DNA of 23,825 bases from an uncultured Desulfovibrionaceae bacterium (GCA_949427775.1 CASQEL010000002.1:1-23825), one strand, 5' to 3'. Shown: positions 1-9,200, counted from the first letter of the stretch. A program made the numbers and translations. Notes: a model not told the origin generated them from the letters alone.

Positions 1-328
1 GACGCTGCGTGGAGTCGTAGGTACCCGTGGCGGCCTGTTCGGCCAGTTCCTTCATCCGGACCAGCTTTTCGTCGATGACGCCCAATGCGCCGTCCGCGGT
101 CTGGATCAGAGAGATGGCGTCGTTGGCGTTGCGCACGCCCTGGTTCAACGCGGCAATATCGGACCGCATCAGTTCGCGGATACCGAGACCGGCGGCGTCG
201 TCGGCGGCGCTGTTGATGCGCAGGCCCGAAGACAGGCGCTGCGTGGACGTCGCCAGATTGCCGTAATGTGCATTCAACGTGTTCGCAACGTTGGTGGCCA
301 TCGCGTTATGATTAATGGTCATAGCCAT
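1..328 (-). CDS. fliC: flagellin, N-terminal part (cut by window edge)
   Basis: This is the 5' end of a flagellin gene, the filament subunit exported by the flagellar type III system. The first 109 codons are present and the gene runs off the left edge. The reading starts M-A-M-T-I-N-H-N and continues into the D0/D1 helices with the flagellin hallmark QRLSSGLRINSAADDAAGL. The start is fixed by an AGGAGG at 335-340, seven bases before the ATG at 326-328. Bases 1-234 are identical, as read by eye, to 1554-1787 in the neighbouring flagellin, while the first 31 or so codons differ at several positions. This pattern suggests gene conversion between tandem copies. No sigma-28 promoter like the one before the second copy was found upstream. 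The flagellin identity is certain; the gene name is generic. Confidence 0.96.
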   Translation of the reverse strand, partial: MAMTINHNAMATNVANTLNAHYGNLATSTQRLSSGLRINSAADDAAGLGIRELMRSDIAALNQGVRNANDAISLIQTADGALGVIDEKLVRMKELAEQAATGTYDSTQR

Positions 329-984
329 AACATTCCTCCTTGAATGTTCTGTCTGCCCGGCGGTGCACTGTGCGCAATCGCGTCCCTGCGATCCTGCCGC
401 CGTACATGTGCCGCGCTGTCGCGCGGACTGTAAGTTTTTGTCATGGACGCGTCGGTCGGGGAGTTTTTCTCCGAAAAAAGTCTGTTTCCCGACACGTCAG
501 CCGCTTCCCGTCTCGTATCAGAGCCCCGCAGCCTCCTTTGGTAAAAATTGATCCGGGCCCCAGGCAAGGGCCCCTGTGGACGGCAGCAAAAAATGCCGCT
601 GTCCGCAGGCAGAACGGATAAAGCAAAATCGGTGCCATTCGGCATGCTTTCGCGCCGCCACATCGTAAAGCGCGGCGGTCGGGGAACAGCGCAAGACGCT
701 CTCCTCCGGAGGAAACACGCGCGCGGAACGCGCCTCGCCGTCGGAGGACGGAGCGGCATAATGAAAGACAGGCGGAAATTTTGCGGGAACAGGCGGGAAT
801 ATCCAGCAACAGAAAAGCCGGAGCGCATATGCGCTCCGGCCTTCATCTGCACATTTTCAGACATGTCCGAAGACATTTCCCCAACCGTCGCCGGAAATAT
901 TCTCCGGTCGCCGCGCGGGTGTCAGGAACATGCGACAGGAAACGTACGGTTCAGGTTGCTCCCACTCCTTAAGACGCTCTACGA
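329..984. other. 656-bp gene-free spacer between the two flagellin genes
   Basis: I see no credible protein gene here; the open frames are Arg/Pro/Cys-rich and lack ribosome-binding sites. The first 60 or so bases (329-390) resemble the leader of the second flagellin, with shared tracts such as TCGCGTCCCTGCGATC, so the duplication reached into the 5' UTR. Beyond about 390 the similarity is lost. The downstream half holds the probable terminator of the second flagellin (813-840). Confidence 0.6.
813..840 (-). terminator. intrinsic terminator downstream of second flagellin
   Basis: A perfect 24-base palindrome at 817-840 (arm GCCGGAGCGC, centre ATAT) is followed, read on the minus strand, by TTTT (813-816). 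It lies about 145 bases after the flagellin stop at 985 with no gene in between, so it is the likely end of that transcript. Confidence 0.65.
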
Positions 985-1881
985 CTAACCGCCGATGAGC
1001 TGCATAGCCATTCTGGGCATGGAGTTGGCCTGCGAAAGCATGGCCACCGCCGACTGCGTCAGAATCTGGTTGCGCACAAACGTGGTCATTTCTGTGGACA
1101 CGTCCACGTCGGAAATACGCGATTCGGACGCCGAAATGTTCTCGGACTGGATCTTCAGGTTGGAAATGGTGTTTTCCAGCCGGTTCTGCAACGCACCCAG
1201 GTTGGCGCGGATCTTGTCCTTGGACACGATGGCGTTCTGCACGGCCACCAGGGCGGCCTGCGCCGCGGACTGCGTGGACACGGTGAAGCCTGCGCGCGAA
1301 GAAGAGCCGCTGCTGTTGCCCAACCCCAGAGCCGACGCCGTGGAGGTGCCGATCTGGATGTAGTAATAGTCTTCGGCCGAATCGTTCATGCTGCCGAAGT
1401 GGATCTTCATCTTGCCCGTGGCGGTCATCTTCGATCCGTCATGCGTCGCGCCGGACAGATTGCCGTTGAGCAGATGAATGCCGTTGAAGTCCGTGGCGTT
1501 GGCGATACGGGTGATTTCCGACGCCATGGCCTGATATTCGGATTCGATCATCAGACGCTGCGTGGAGTCGTAGGTACCCGTGGCGGCCTGTTCGGCCAGT
1601 TCCTTCATCCGGACCAGCTTTTCGTCGATGACGCCCAATGCGCCGTCCGCGGTCTGGATCAGAGAGATGGCGTCGTTGGCGTTGCGCACGCCCTGGTTCA
1701 ACGCGGCAATATCGGACCGCATCAGTTCGCGGATACCGAGACCGGCGGCGTCGTCGGCGGCGCTGTTGATGCGCAGGCCCGAAGACAAACGCTGTGTGGA
1801 CGTCGCCAGATTGCTGTAATGCGAATTCAAGGTGTTCGCAACGTTGGTGGCCATCGAGTTGTGATTAATGTACATGCCCAT
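985..1881 (-). CDS. fliC: flagellin (complete, 298 aa)
   Basis: This gene encodes a short flagellin with conserved D0/D1 ends and only a small variable middle. The N-terminal block (residues 1-140) contains QRLSSGLRINSAADDAAGL and the D1 segment LVRMKELAEQ. The C-terminal block contains ISDVDVSTEMTTFVRNQIL and ends AMQLIGG. The middle (about 145-200) is Ser/Gly/Ala-rich. The start ATG (1879-1881) has GGAGG at 1887-1891. Expression is probably late-class flagellar, because a sigma-28 type promoter lies at 1965-1991. The gene is a tandem partner of the flagellin at the left edge and shares a 234-base identical tract with it. It is divergent from panB. The D1 positions corresponding to the TLR5-contact Leu-x-Arg-x-(R/K)-Glu-Leu are retained, so nothing suggests TLR5 escape. 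Confidence 0.98.
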   Translation of the reverse strand: MGMYINHNSMATNVANTLNSHYSNLATSTQRLSSGLRINSAADDAAGLGIRELMRSDIAALNQGVRNANDAISLIQTADGALGVIDEKLVRMKELAEQAATGTYDSTQRLMIESEYQAMASEITRIANATDFNGIHLLNGNLSGATHDGSKMTATGKMKIHFGSMNDSAEDYYYIQIGTSTASALGLGNSSGSSSRAGFTVSTQSAAQAALVAVQNAIVSKDKIRANLGALQNRLENTISNLKIQSENISASESRISDVDVSTEMTTFVRNQILTQSAVAMLSQANSMPRMAMQLIGG

Positions 1882-1964
1882 AACATTCCTCCATGAATGT
1901 TCTGTCAGTCCGGTGGTGCACTATGCGAATCGCGTCCCTGCGATCATCTCACCGTTACCAGCCC

Positions 1965-1991
1965 TTATCGGACGTCGCGGCGAACACTATA
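1965..1991 (-). promoter_or_regulatory. sigma-28 (FliA) promoter of flagellin
   Basis: Read on the minus strand the site is TATAGTGT-N11-TCCGATAA. The known enteric sigma-28 consensus is TAAAGTTT-N11-GCCGATAA, so 13 of 16 positions match with the exact spacing. It would start transcription near 1957 and give a leader of about 75 bases before the flagellin ATG. It sits back-to-back with the panB promoter. Confidence 0.8.
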
Positions 1992-2006
1992 GGGCTGAGG
2001 CAAAAA

Positions 2007-2035
2007 TTGCCCGTTTTTTTCTTTTGGGATACTAT
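2007..2035 (+). promoter_or_regulatory. sigma-70 promoter of panB
   Basis: TTGCCC at 2007-2012 and TACTAT at 2030-2035 are separated by exactly 17 bases inside an AT-rich stretch, 53 bases before the panB start codon. The spacing and the T-rich spacer support a housekeeping promoter. Confidence 0.6.
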
Positions 2036-2087
2036 GCTTTGGTATTTCAGAAAATATTTTCATATCTTGAAACATGGAGGCTTTTCT

Positions 2088-2960
2088 ATGGATACTTTGC
2101 GCGCCGCCGTGACCGGCCCGGACATCCGCCGGGCCAAGGGGCAACGCCGGTTGGTCATGATCACGGCCTATGACGCCCCTTCCGCCGCGCTGGCCGACGC
2201 CGCGGGCGTGGACATGCTGCTGGTGGGCGATTCCCTGGGCATGGCCGTGCTGGGCCGCCGGGACACGCTTTCCGTCACCATGGAAGAGATGCTGCATCAC
2301 TGCCGCGCCGTCAGCGCCGCAGGCACGCGGGCGCTGGTGGTGGGCGACATGCCGTTTATGAGCTACGAACCGGACCCCCGGACAGCCCTGATCAATGCGG
2401 GTCGCCTGATGGCCGAGGGCGGCGCGCGGGCCGTCAAGCTGGAAGGCGGCGTCACGGCGGCCGCCCAGATCCGGGCTCTCACGGCCGCAGGCATTCCGGT
2501 CATGGGACATGTGGGGCTGACGCCGCAGCGCGTGGCGGCGTTGGGCGGCTTCAAGGTGCAGGCGAAGTCGGCAAAATCTGCCGCGCTGGTGCTGGAGGAC
2601 GCGCTGGCCGTTCAGGAGGCGGGATGTTTCGCGGTGGTTCTGGAGTGTCTGCCCGCCGGCGTGGCCGCGCAAATCACCGCCCGTCTGGAAATCCCGACCA
2701 TCGGCATCGGCGCCGGGGCGGACTGCGACGGCCAGGTGCTGGTGTTTCATGACGCCCTGGGGCTGACCCGGGGGCACAGTCCGAAATTCGTCAAAAAATA
2801 CGCCGATCTGGGCTCAATCATCACGGACGCGCTCGGCACATACGCCGCGGAGGTGCGCGCGGGAACATTTCCGGATGCGGCGCACAGTTTTTCCATGTCG
2901 GAGGAAGAAGAGGCGCGCCTGTCGCAAGCCCTGGATGCCGTCGCCGGGAAACGGGCCTGA
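2088..2960 (+). CDS. panB: 3-methyl-2-oxobutanoate hydroxymethyltransferase (ketopantoate hydroxymethyltransferase)
   Basis: PanB transfers a hydroxymethyl group from 5,10-methylene-tetrahydrofolate to 2-oxoisovalerate, giving ketopantoate, the first committed step of pantothenate and CoA synthesis. It is a cytoplasmic TIM-barrel, Mg-dependent enzyme. The 290 residues include the family blocks ITAYDAPSAALADAAG, LLVGDSLGMAVLG (metal-binding Asp48), VVGDMPFMSYE (second metal-binding Asp), AVKLEGG, VVLECLPAGVA (the catalytic-Glu region) and PTIGIGAGADCDGQVLV. The ATG at 2088 is chosen over upstream in-frame codons because GGAGG (2076-2080) precedes it by seven bases and the protein then starts just before the family domain. 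It is slightly longer than the E. coli enzyme. No other pan gene is in the window, so it is a single-gene unit, convergent with the peptidase gene 22 bp away. Confidence 0.97.
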   Translation: MDTLRAAVTGPDIRRAKGQRRLVMITAYDAPSAALADAAGVDMLLVGDSLGMAVLGRRDTLSVTMEEMLHHCRAVSAAGTRALVVGDMPFMSYEPDPRTALINAGRLMAEGGARAVKLEGGVTAAAQIRALTAAGIPVMGHVGLTPQRVAALGGFKVQAKSAKSAALVLEDALAVQEAGCFAVVLECLPAGVAAQITARLEIPTIGIGAGADCDGQVLVFHDALGLTRGHSPKFVKKYADLGSIITDALGTYAAEVRAGTFPDAAHSFSMSEEEEARLSQALDAVAGKRA

Positions 2961-2982
2961 AAGCGTGGCGTGACGGGCGGCG

Positions 2983-3573
2983 TCAGAACGGGCCGCCGCT
3001 CCCTTTGGGCGCCAGGAAACGCAGGGTACGGGGTTCGATGCAAAGCAGACAGTCGTTACGCACATCTTCCGGGCGGGTGACGAAACCGCCCCGGTCCACT
3101 TTGTATATCGCCGCTTCCTCATGGCTGCAGTCAAAAAAATGGAGCGTGCGTCCTTCCAGGCGACAGGCGGTGGTCCAATGTTTGTTCAACGCCGGAGCGT
3201 CAGGCGTCATATAGCGCAGAAAACGAAGCAGAACGGCCCGTGAAGGGCCTCCGCCCAGCCAGTGCGCGCAGGCGTTCCAGACCGTTTCCACATCGGGCGT
3301 CGAGGACGGCGCGGCGTCCGCGAACGGCCGCTCCACCCGCAACGGCAGCTTGCGACTCTGAATCCGGAGCATGCCGTCCACCAGACGCACATAATCCGTG
3401 CGCTGTTCCAGCACGGCCCGGAAGGCTTCCTGATTGGTCGACAAGGCCAGCAGCGTTTCGTGCAGAATGTCCCTGGCCCGCAGAGTACGCAGGCCGTGAG
3501 TGATTTTCAGACCGTTGAGCACGGCGTACATGGCGCAGAAAACATCCAGCTTTCCCTGATGAAACGGCTTCAT
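2983..3573 (-). CDS. predicted small papain-like cysteine peptidase (C39-like), unknown substrate
   Basis: This is a 196-residue protein that I do not recognise by name. The N-terminal block QGKLDVFCAMYAVLNGLK has a Gln seven residues before a Cys (Q6, C13), as in papain-fold enzymes where Gln forms the oxyanion hole. A His in ALNKHWTTAC (about H132) and an Asp in FFDCS (about D148) could complete a Cys-His-Asp triad in the canonical order. There is no signal peptide or membrane segment, so it should be cytoplasmic unless exported by another route. The start at 3571-3573 is supported by AGGAG at 3579-3583; an upstream in-frame ATG at 3663 has no such support and adds low-complexity residues. 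It is a monocistronic minus-strand gene, convergent with panB. The peptidase call is inference from motif spacing; it could be an inactive fold relative. Confidence 0.6.
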   Translation of the reverse strand: MKPFHQGKLDVFCAMYAVLNGLKITHGLRTLRARDILHETLLALSTNQEAFRAVLEQRTDYVRLVDGMLRIQSRKLPLRVERPFADAAPSSTPDVETVWNACAHWLGGGPSRAVLLRFLRYMTPDAPALNKHWTTACRLEGRTLHFFDCSHEEAAIYKVDRGGFVTRPEDVRNDCLLCIEPRTLRFLAPKGSGGPF

Positions 3574-3598
3574 CCTTTCTCCTGCGGCGCCTGTCCGG

Positions 3599-3625
3599 CA
3601 GCCGGGGGCATCCCCGGCTGTTTTT
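3599..3625 (+). terminator. strong plus-strand intrinsic terminator upstream of the peptidase gene
   Basis: The arms CAGCCGGGG (3599-3607) and CCCCGGCTG (3612-3620) are perfectly paired around a GCAT loop and followed by TTTTT on the plus strand. The only plus-strand gene upstream is panB, 640 bp away, so it may stop panB read-through that runs antisense across the peptidase gene. On the minus strand the same hairpin falls in the peptidase leader but lacks a T tract. Confidence 0.7.
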
Positions 3626-3728
3626 CGCCGCGATTCCGAACCGGCGCGGCCGACGGGCCGCACGGGCGGCGTAAAACGGCTCCCGCCTCTCCCGGCCGCA
3701 CCGGCCTTCGCGTCGCCCTCACGTCCCG

Positions 3729-3750
3729 AAAACCCCCGGACCGTCCGGGG
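3729..3750 (-). terminator. probable terminator of the exported-protein gene
   Basis: On the minus strand CCCCGGA-CGG-TCCGGGG is followed by GTTTT. It lies 76 bases after the stop of the exported-protein gene (3826) and before the peptidase gene, so the two minus-strand genes are probably separate units. Confidence 0.5.
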
Positions 3751-3825
3751 AACCCTTGCGGCATCCGCCGAGCCGATAGCCCGCGCTCACCCGGACAGAT
3801 TGCGAAAACTTTTCTCAAAAATGCG

Positions 3826-4557
3826 CTAAAACACCCACTCCAGCCGCACCCCCACCCCCAGACTGTCGGGTTCCGTGTGGTGCGCGCCCACCTGCTCCAT
3901 CCCCTGCTCGGCCTGCATGATATACTCCGGACCGGCGCTGATGGTTACATCGTCGCTCGCATTGATGCCCGCATACGCTCCCATGACGTTTTTGCTCTCC
4001 ATAATCACTTCCCCGCCTATCCGTACCGATTTGGTGACGGGATTGCGCCACGCGGTGACCTGATTGCTTACGGCGCCGCGCACCGTCATGTTCTTTCCCA
4101 CCGGCAGGTGCATGGACGAGTCGGAAGAAGCGGCAACGTCCAGCGCGGCATTGATGGATTGCTGCGTATCCACGCCTTTTCCCTCCGGAACGCCGGACGC
4201 GACGCGGGAAGACGTCGTTTTCCCGGCCAACGCCTTGTGGGACAGTCCCCGCCGCCAGAGCGGGTCCGCAGTCCGGGAAGAGGCCGAAGAGAAATTCCAG
4301 GACCGGGCCGGGCCGGGCATGGACGGCGCGCCGGAAACGCCACGGGGCGCGGACGGATGTCCCGCTTGCGGAACGTCGGCGCTCCCGGCATCCTCGATGA
4401 CGATGGTCCCGGACAACGGCGCGGGCCGTTGCGCCGCCGCCACCTCATAAACCATCATGGGAGAGGCCGCAAGCCACAGCGCCAGAATCACGGACACACC
4501 CGGAGCAGCCCCTTTCCCGCCGCGTTCCGGGCGCGCATTGTTCCGAAAAACCATCAT
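3826..4557 (-). CDS. exported protein of unknown function (243 aa)
   Basis: I do not recognise this protein. It has a basic N-terminus followed by a hydrophobic stretch (about residues 20-38) ending in an Ala-rich AAAQ site, consistent with a Sec signal peptide, so the product is probably periplasmic or in the outer membrane. The next 75 or so residues are rich in Pro, Ser and Ala and look unstructured. The C-terminal half alternates polar and hydrophobic residues and the chain ends GVGVRLEWVF. A terminal Phe in an amphipathic strand is typical of outer-membrane beta-barrel ends, but the domain is short for a barrel. GGAGG lies five bases before the first of two adjacent ATG codons (4555-4557, 4552-4554); either could be used. 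No partner gene is apparent. Confidence 0.6.
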   Translation of the reverse strand: MMVFRNNARPERGGKGAAPGVSVILALWLAASPMMVYEVAAAQRPAPLSGTIVIEDAGSADVPQAGHPSAPRGVSGAPSMPGPARSWNFSSASSRTADPLWRRGLSHKALAGKTTSSRVASGVPEGKGVDTQQSINAALDVAASSDSSMHLPVGKNMTVRGAVSNQVTAWRNPVTKSVRIGGEVIMESKNVMGAYAGINASDDVTISAGPEYIMQAEQGMEQVGAHHTEPDSLGVGVRLEWVF

Positions 4558-4714
4558 GAAAACCTCCGGATCCGATTCGGGCCGATTCTCCGGCGCATGG
4601 CGAGCATGTCCGAAAAACCGGCCCGTATACAGAAGCGGTCAGAGCAATTTCACTGTGCAACCGCTCCGGCGAATCAGGAACAGCCATCCGCCGCGCATCG
4701 GGCGAAGCCGTGGT

Positions 4715-4788
4715 GAATCCGCCGCACGGTCGATGGTTGCCTTGCAACGCCGCGGGACGCAAAAAGGCGGTCTCGCGGCGGGCGGGGT
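4715..4788. repeat. composite intergenic repeat, copy A, containing a hairpin next to the efflux operon 3' end
   Basis: This stretch begins GAATCCGCCGCACGGTCGAT and ends near GGCGGGGT. It closely matches 11715-11780 in order and sequence: 23 of the first 27 bases, then GCAACGCCGC, an A-rich loop, GGCGG and GGCGGGGT. It contains a hairpin with arms CGCCGCGGGAC (4748-4758) and GTCTCGCGGCG (4770-4780), one mismatch in 11. It sits 14 bases beyond the stop of the outer-membrane factor gene, so it may serve as that operon's 3' end or terminator. Confidence 0.55.
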
Positions 4789-4802
4789 ACCGAGGGCTGA
4801 CC

Positions 4803-6287
4803 CTAGCGCGCCGCCGCCTCCGACGCGGCCGTGTCCGACACGGGTCCGGCCACTTCCGGATCTTCCCATCCGCCGCCCAGAGCCATGCACACGGACACTA
4901 TGGCGTTCAACCTGTCGCTCAGGGCCGTGGCCAGTTGCATCTCCACCGTGAACAGCTGCCGCTCGGCATCCAGAACGGTCAGATAGTCCGTATACCCGTT
5001 GTCGTACTGCAGACGCGCCAATTCCAGAGCCCGGCTCAGGGCATCCACCTGGGTCTTGTAACTGTTGACAATGAAATCCGCCTCGCGCTGTTTGGTCAGC
5101 GAGGTGCGGATATCCTGGAACGCCGACTGCACCGTCTTGTTATAGATGGCGATGGCCCCCTGCTTCTGGGCCTCGGCGTCTTTCACCTGATACCACGTGC
5201 GCCCGAAGTCCAGCAAGGGCACGCTGCCCTGCACCCCGTAATTCCACATGCCCGCCCGGCCGCTGAACAGCCAGCCGACGGAGCTGCTCATGGTTCCGAG
5301 CGCGCCCGTCAGGGAAATGGAGGGGAAGAAGTTCGCCCGCGCGGTGCCGATATTGGCGTTGTAGGCCATAAGCTGATACTCGGCGGCGCGAATGTCGGGT
5401 CGCCGGAACAGGAGTTCCGACGGCAATCCGGCGGGCAGCAACGGGGGCGAGGGCAGATTTTCGATCTCCCGTCCGCGCTCCATGGCCCCGGTCATGATTT
5501 CGCGGGGCGAACGGCCCAGGAGCACCGCCAGTTCGGCTTCGGCCGCATCCACGCCCACCGTGCTGGTGTGCACCTGAGCGCGGGCCGTTTCCACTTCGCT
5601 CTTGGCGCGCAGCCAGTCCAGCTCCGTGATGTCGCCCTGCTTGTAGCGCGTGGTGTAGATGACGAACGAATCCTCGCGGCTCTTGAGCGTGCGGCGGGCC
5701 GTGGCCAACTGCATGTCCAAAGCCCGCAACGTGAAGTAGCCCTGCGCCGTTTGTCCGGCCACCAGCAGCCGGTTTCCGGCATGGCCGGCGGACGTGGCCA
5801 GGAGCATGTCGGTCAGCGCCGTGTACTGGTTGCGGTACTTGCCCCACAGATCCAGCTCCCACGATCCGCCGATGACCCCCTGATAGGAGGTCGTCGTGCG
5901 GCGCATGGGGTTTTTCTCATTATAGTAGGACGTCAGATTCGGCGCGCGCTCCGAGGTGCTGTTGGACGTCGCGTCGGCCTCTCCGGTGATCATGGGAAAG
6001 AGCGCCGAACGGGCCTGCCCCTGCTGCGCGCGGGCCGACGCGATCTTGGCCAGGGATTCGGCCAGATCCTGGTTGTTGCGCAGCGCTTCCTCCACCATGG
6101 CGTTGAGCACGGGGTCGTTGAACCGTTCCCACCATTTGGCGGTCAGAGGTTCGGTTCCGGCATCCACCGTCCGCCACGCGGCGGGGATGTCCTGGCCGGG
6201 GCGTTCGTATTTGGGCGCAAAGGAACACGCGCCGAGGGCCAGCCCCAGCAAGAGGCATGCTCCCACGGTCAGGGTGCGGGCGATCAT
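4803..6287 (-). CDS. oprM: RND efflux outer-membrane factor lipoprotein (NodT/OprM family)
   Basis: This is the outer-membrane channel of a tripartite multidrug efflux pump, a TolC-type trimer. The 494 residues begin with a lipoprotein signal (MIARTLTVGACLLLGLALGAC) whose lipobox LGAC gives the lipidated Cys21. Two outer-membrane-efflux repeats follow, each with the long coiled helices seen in OprM/CusC relatives, for example around ALRNNQDLAESLAKIASARA and LARLQYDNGYTDYLTVLDAE. The ATG at 6285-6287 overlaps the pump stop codon as ATGA and has AGGAGG upstream, so it is translationally coupled to the pump. A longer in-frame start at 6419 would lie inside the pump gene and place the lipobox far from the N-terminus. 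The symbol names the family only. Confidence 0.95.
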   Translation of the reverse strand: MIARTLTVGACLLLGLALGACSFAPKYERPGQDIPAAWRTVDAGTEPLTAKWWERFNDPVLNAMVEEALRNNQDLAESLAKIASARAQQGQARSALFPMITGEADATSNSTSERAPNLTSYYNEKNPMRRTTTSYQGVIGGSWELDLWGKYRNQYTALTDMLLATSAGHAGNRLLVAGQTAQGYFTLRALDMQLATARRTLKSREDSFVIYTTRYKQGDITELDWLRAKSEVETARAQVHTSTVGVDAAEAELAVLLGRSPREIMTGAMERGREIENLPSPPLLPAGLPSELLFRRPDIRAAEYQLMAYNANIGTARANFFPSISLTGALGTMSSSVGWLFSGRAGMWNYGVQGSVPLLDFGRTWYQVKDAEAQKQGAIAIYNKTVQSAFQDIRTSLTKQREADFIVNSYKTQVDALSRALELARLQYDNGYTDYLTVLDAERQLFTVEMQLATALSDRLNAIVSVCMALGGGWEDPEVAGPVSDTAASEAAAR

Positions 6288-9200
6288 AGGCTTTCCTCCT
6301 CCATGTCCTGCTCCCGGGCGTTGTTGGGTCCGGCGTTGGGATCGCGCTTGCCGCGTAACCTGAGAGACAGGGCCATGATGGCCTTGAAGAAATAAGGGAT
6401 AAAGAGCGTGGCGATGCATGTGGCGGCCAGCATGCCTCCAATGACCGCCGTGCCGATGGCGTGGCGGCTGTTGGCCCCCGCGCCGGTGCTGACGGCCAAC
6501 GGCACGCAGCCCAGAATAAAGGCCAGCGAGGTCATGACGATGGGCCGGAAGCGCAGCCGCGAGGCGTTCATGGCGGCCACGTCCAGACTTTTGCCGGATC
6601 TCCAGGCTTCGGCGGCGAACTCCACGATGAGAATGGCGTTTTTGGCCGCCAGGCCTACCAGCGTCACCAGCGCCACCTGGAAATAAACGTCGTTGGAAAG
6701 GCCCCGTATCCAGGTGGCCGCGATGGCCCCGAACACCCCAAAAGGCACGGCCGTGAGCACCGCGACGGGCAGCGACCAGCTTTCATACTGCGCCGAGAGG
6801 ATCAGGAAGACCATCAGCAGCGCCAGCACAAAGATGATCGTGGTGTCGGCGCTGGCCAACTTTTCCTGAAGCGAAGAACCCACCCAGCCCAGACTGTATT
6901 CCACGGGCAGCACCTCGGCGGCCACTTCTTCCATGGCGTTGAGGGCCTGGCCGGTGGAATAGCCGGGGGCGGGGTTGCCCAGGAAGTGCGCGGCCGGGAA
7001 CACGTTGTAGCGCTCCATCACCTGGGGCGCGGTGCGACGCTCCAACGTCATGAGCGCGCTCAGGGGAATCATGTCTCCCTTGTTATTGCGCACGAACACG
7101 TCGTTGATGGAGTCGGCCAGCATGCGGTACCCGGCCTCGGACTGCATAAGCACCTGGAAGGTACGACCGATCTTGTTGAAATCGTTGACGTACGTTGTGC
7201 CGAAGGTTCCCTGCATGGCGGTGAACACGTCGCTGACGTTCACGCCCATGGCCCGGCAGCGCTCACGGTCCAGATTGGCGTACAACTGGGGCGAACCGGT
7301 GGTGAACAGATTCTGCACGCTGCCGATTTCCGGGCGCTTCAACGCCGCGGCCACCACCTTGCCGGCCCAGGCTTCCAGTTCGTGGATGCTCCCGGCGCCG
7401 CGGTTCTGAATGTAGCCTTCAAAACCGCCCGTGGTGCTCATGCCGCTGATGGGGGGCGGAGTGAAGCCCATGACCATGGCCTCGGGTTCGTTCATGCCCA
7501 TGCCGAAGACCTTTCCGGTCAGGGCATCGGCGGATTCGCCCGGTCCCTTGCGCTCCTTCCAGTCCTTGAGCACGGTGAAGAAGGTGCCGTAGTTGCTCTT
7601 TGTGGCCATGGAGGTGATGTCGATGCCGTCGATGGCCACCATGTTGTCCACCGCGGGCTGCGCCGTCATCTGCGTGTTGATCTTGTCCATCACCCGTTCC
7701 GTGCGCGGCAGGGCCGCGCCGTCGGCCAGAATGGCCATGCCCAGAATGTACCCCTGGTCCTCATTGGGCACGAGAGCCGTGGGCACGGCCCGGAACAGCC
7801 AGAGCATGGCGCCGATCATCAGGGTCACCAGGACGATGGCCCGCAGGCCGGAGTCTTTCACAAAGCGCACGGCCCGCACGTAGCGGTGAGTGACCTTGCC
7901 GAAGAACCAGTTGAACCAGGAAAAGAATTTCCCCGGCTTGTAGTCATGGGCATGGGGTTTGAGCAGCAGCGCGCAGAGAGCCGGCGTCAGGGTCAGGGCC
8001 ACGATGCCCGAAAGCACCACCGACACCGAAATGGTGATGGCGAACTGCTTGTACATTTCGCCCGCCAGCCCGCCCATGAAGGACACCGGGATGAACACGG
8101 CGCAGAGCACCAGCACGATGGCGATGACCGGCCCGGTCACCTCGCTCATGGCCTTGGCCGTGGCCTCCCTGGGCGGCAGATGCTCGGTGCTCATGATGCG
8201 TTCCACGTTTTCAAGCACCACGATGGCGTCGTCCACCACGATGCCGATGGCCAGCACCATACCGAACAACGTCAGGGTGTTGATGGTGTACCCCAGGGCG
8301 TACATGCCCGCGAAGGTTCCGATGATGGACACGGGCACGGCCAGACAGGGAATCAGCGTGGCCCGCCAGTTCTGGAGGAAGACGAACACCACGATGAACA
8401 CCAGAAGCATGGCTTCGCCCAACGTCTTGTACACCTCGTCGATGGAGGCCTGCACGAAGCGGTTGGTGTCGAAGGGGATACTGTATTCCACGCCCACCGG
8501 GAAGCGCCGGGCCAGCTCCTCCATCTTTTCGCCCACCAGTTTGCCGGTTTCAATGGCGTTGGCGCCGGGCAGCAGATACACCCCGGCCATGCGCGCGGGC
8601 TTGCCGTTGAGCTTGGAAACGACGCTGTAGTCCTTGCCGCCCAACTCCACGCGGGCCACGTCCTTGAGGCGCAGGGTCGCGCCGTCGGGGTCGGAACGGA
8701 TGATGATCTCTTCGAAATCCGCCGCGTCGGGCAGGCGGCCTTCGGTATCGATCTGCCAGGTGAGCTGCACGGTGTCCGGGCCGGGCATGGAACCCAGACG
8801 GCCGGGCGCGAACTGCGCGTTCTGATCCCTGATGGCGTTGCCCACATCGGTGGGCGTGAGGCCGTACTTGGCCAGTTTGTCCGGCTGCAGCCAGATGCGC
8901 ATGGCGTAATCCATGCTGCCGAAAATGCTGCAGTCGCCCACGCCGGGCACACGCTTCATTTCGTCCACGATGTTGGCCTGCATGTAGTTGTGCAGGAACA
9001 CTTCGTCATAGCGGCCGTCCGACGAATACAGAGACAAAATCTCCAGCATGGACGGCGATTTCTTGACCACCGTCACCCCCTGACGGCGCACGTCTTCCGG
9101 AAGCTGCGTGGTGGCGAGATTGACCTTGTTGTTGACGTTGACCAGGGCGATGTCCGGATCGGTGCCCAGCTTGAAGTAAACGTTGATGGTGCCGCTGCCG

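Noticed and set aside
319..876. Minus-strand open frame of 185 codons between the flagellins
   Set aside because: Arg/Pro/Cys-rich composition, no ribosome-binding site, and it crosses a terminator and a flagellin leader.
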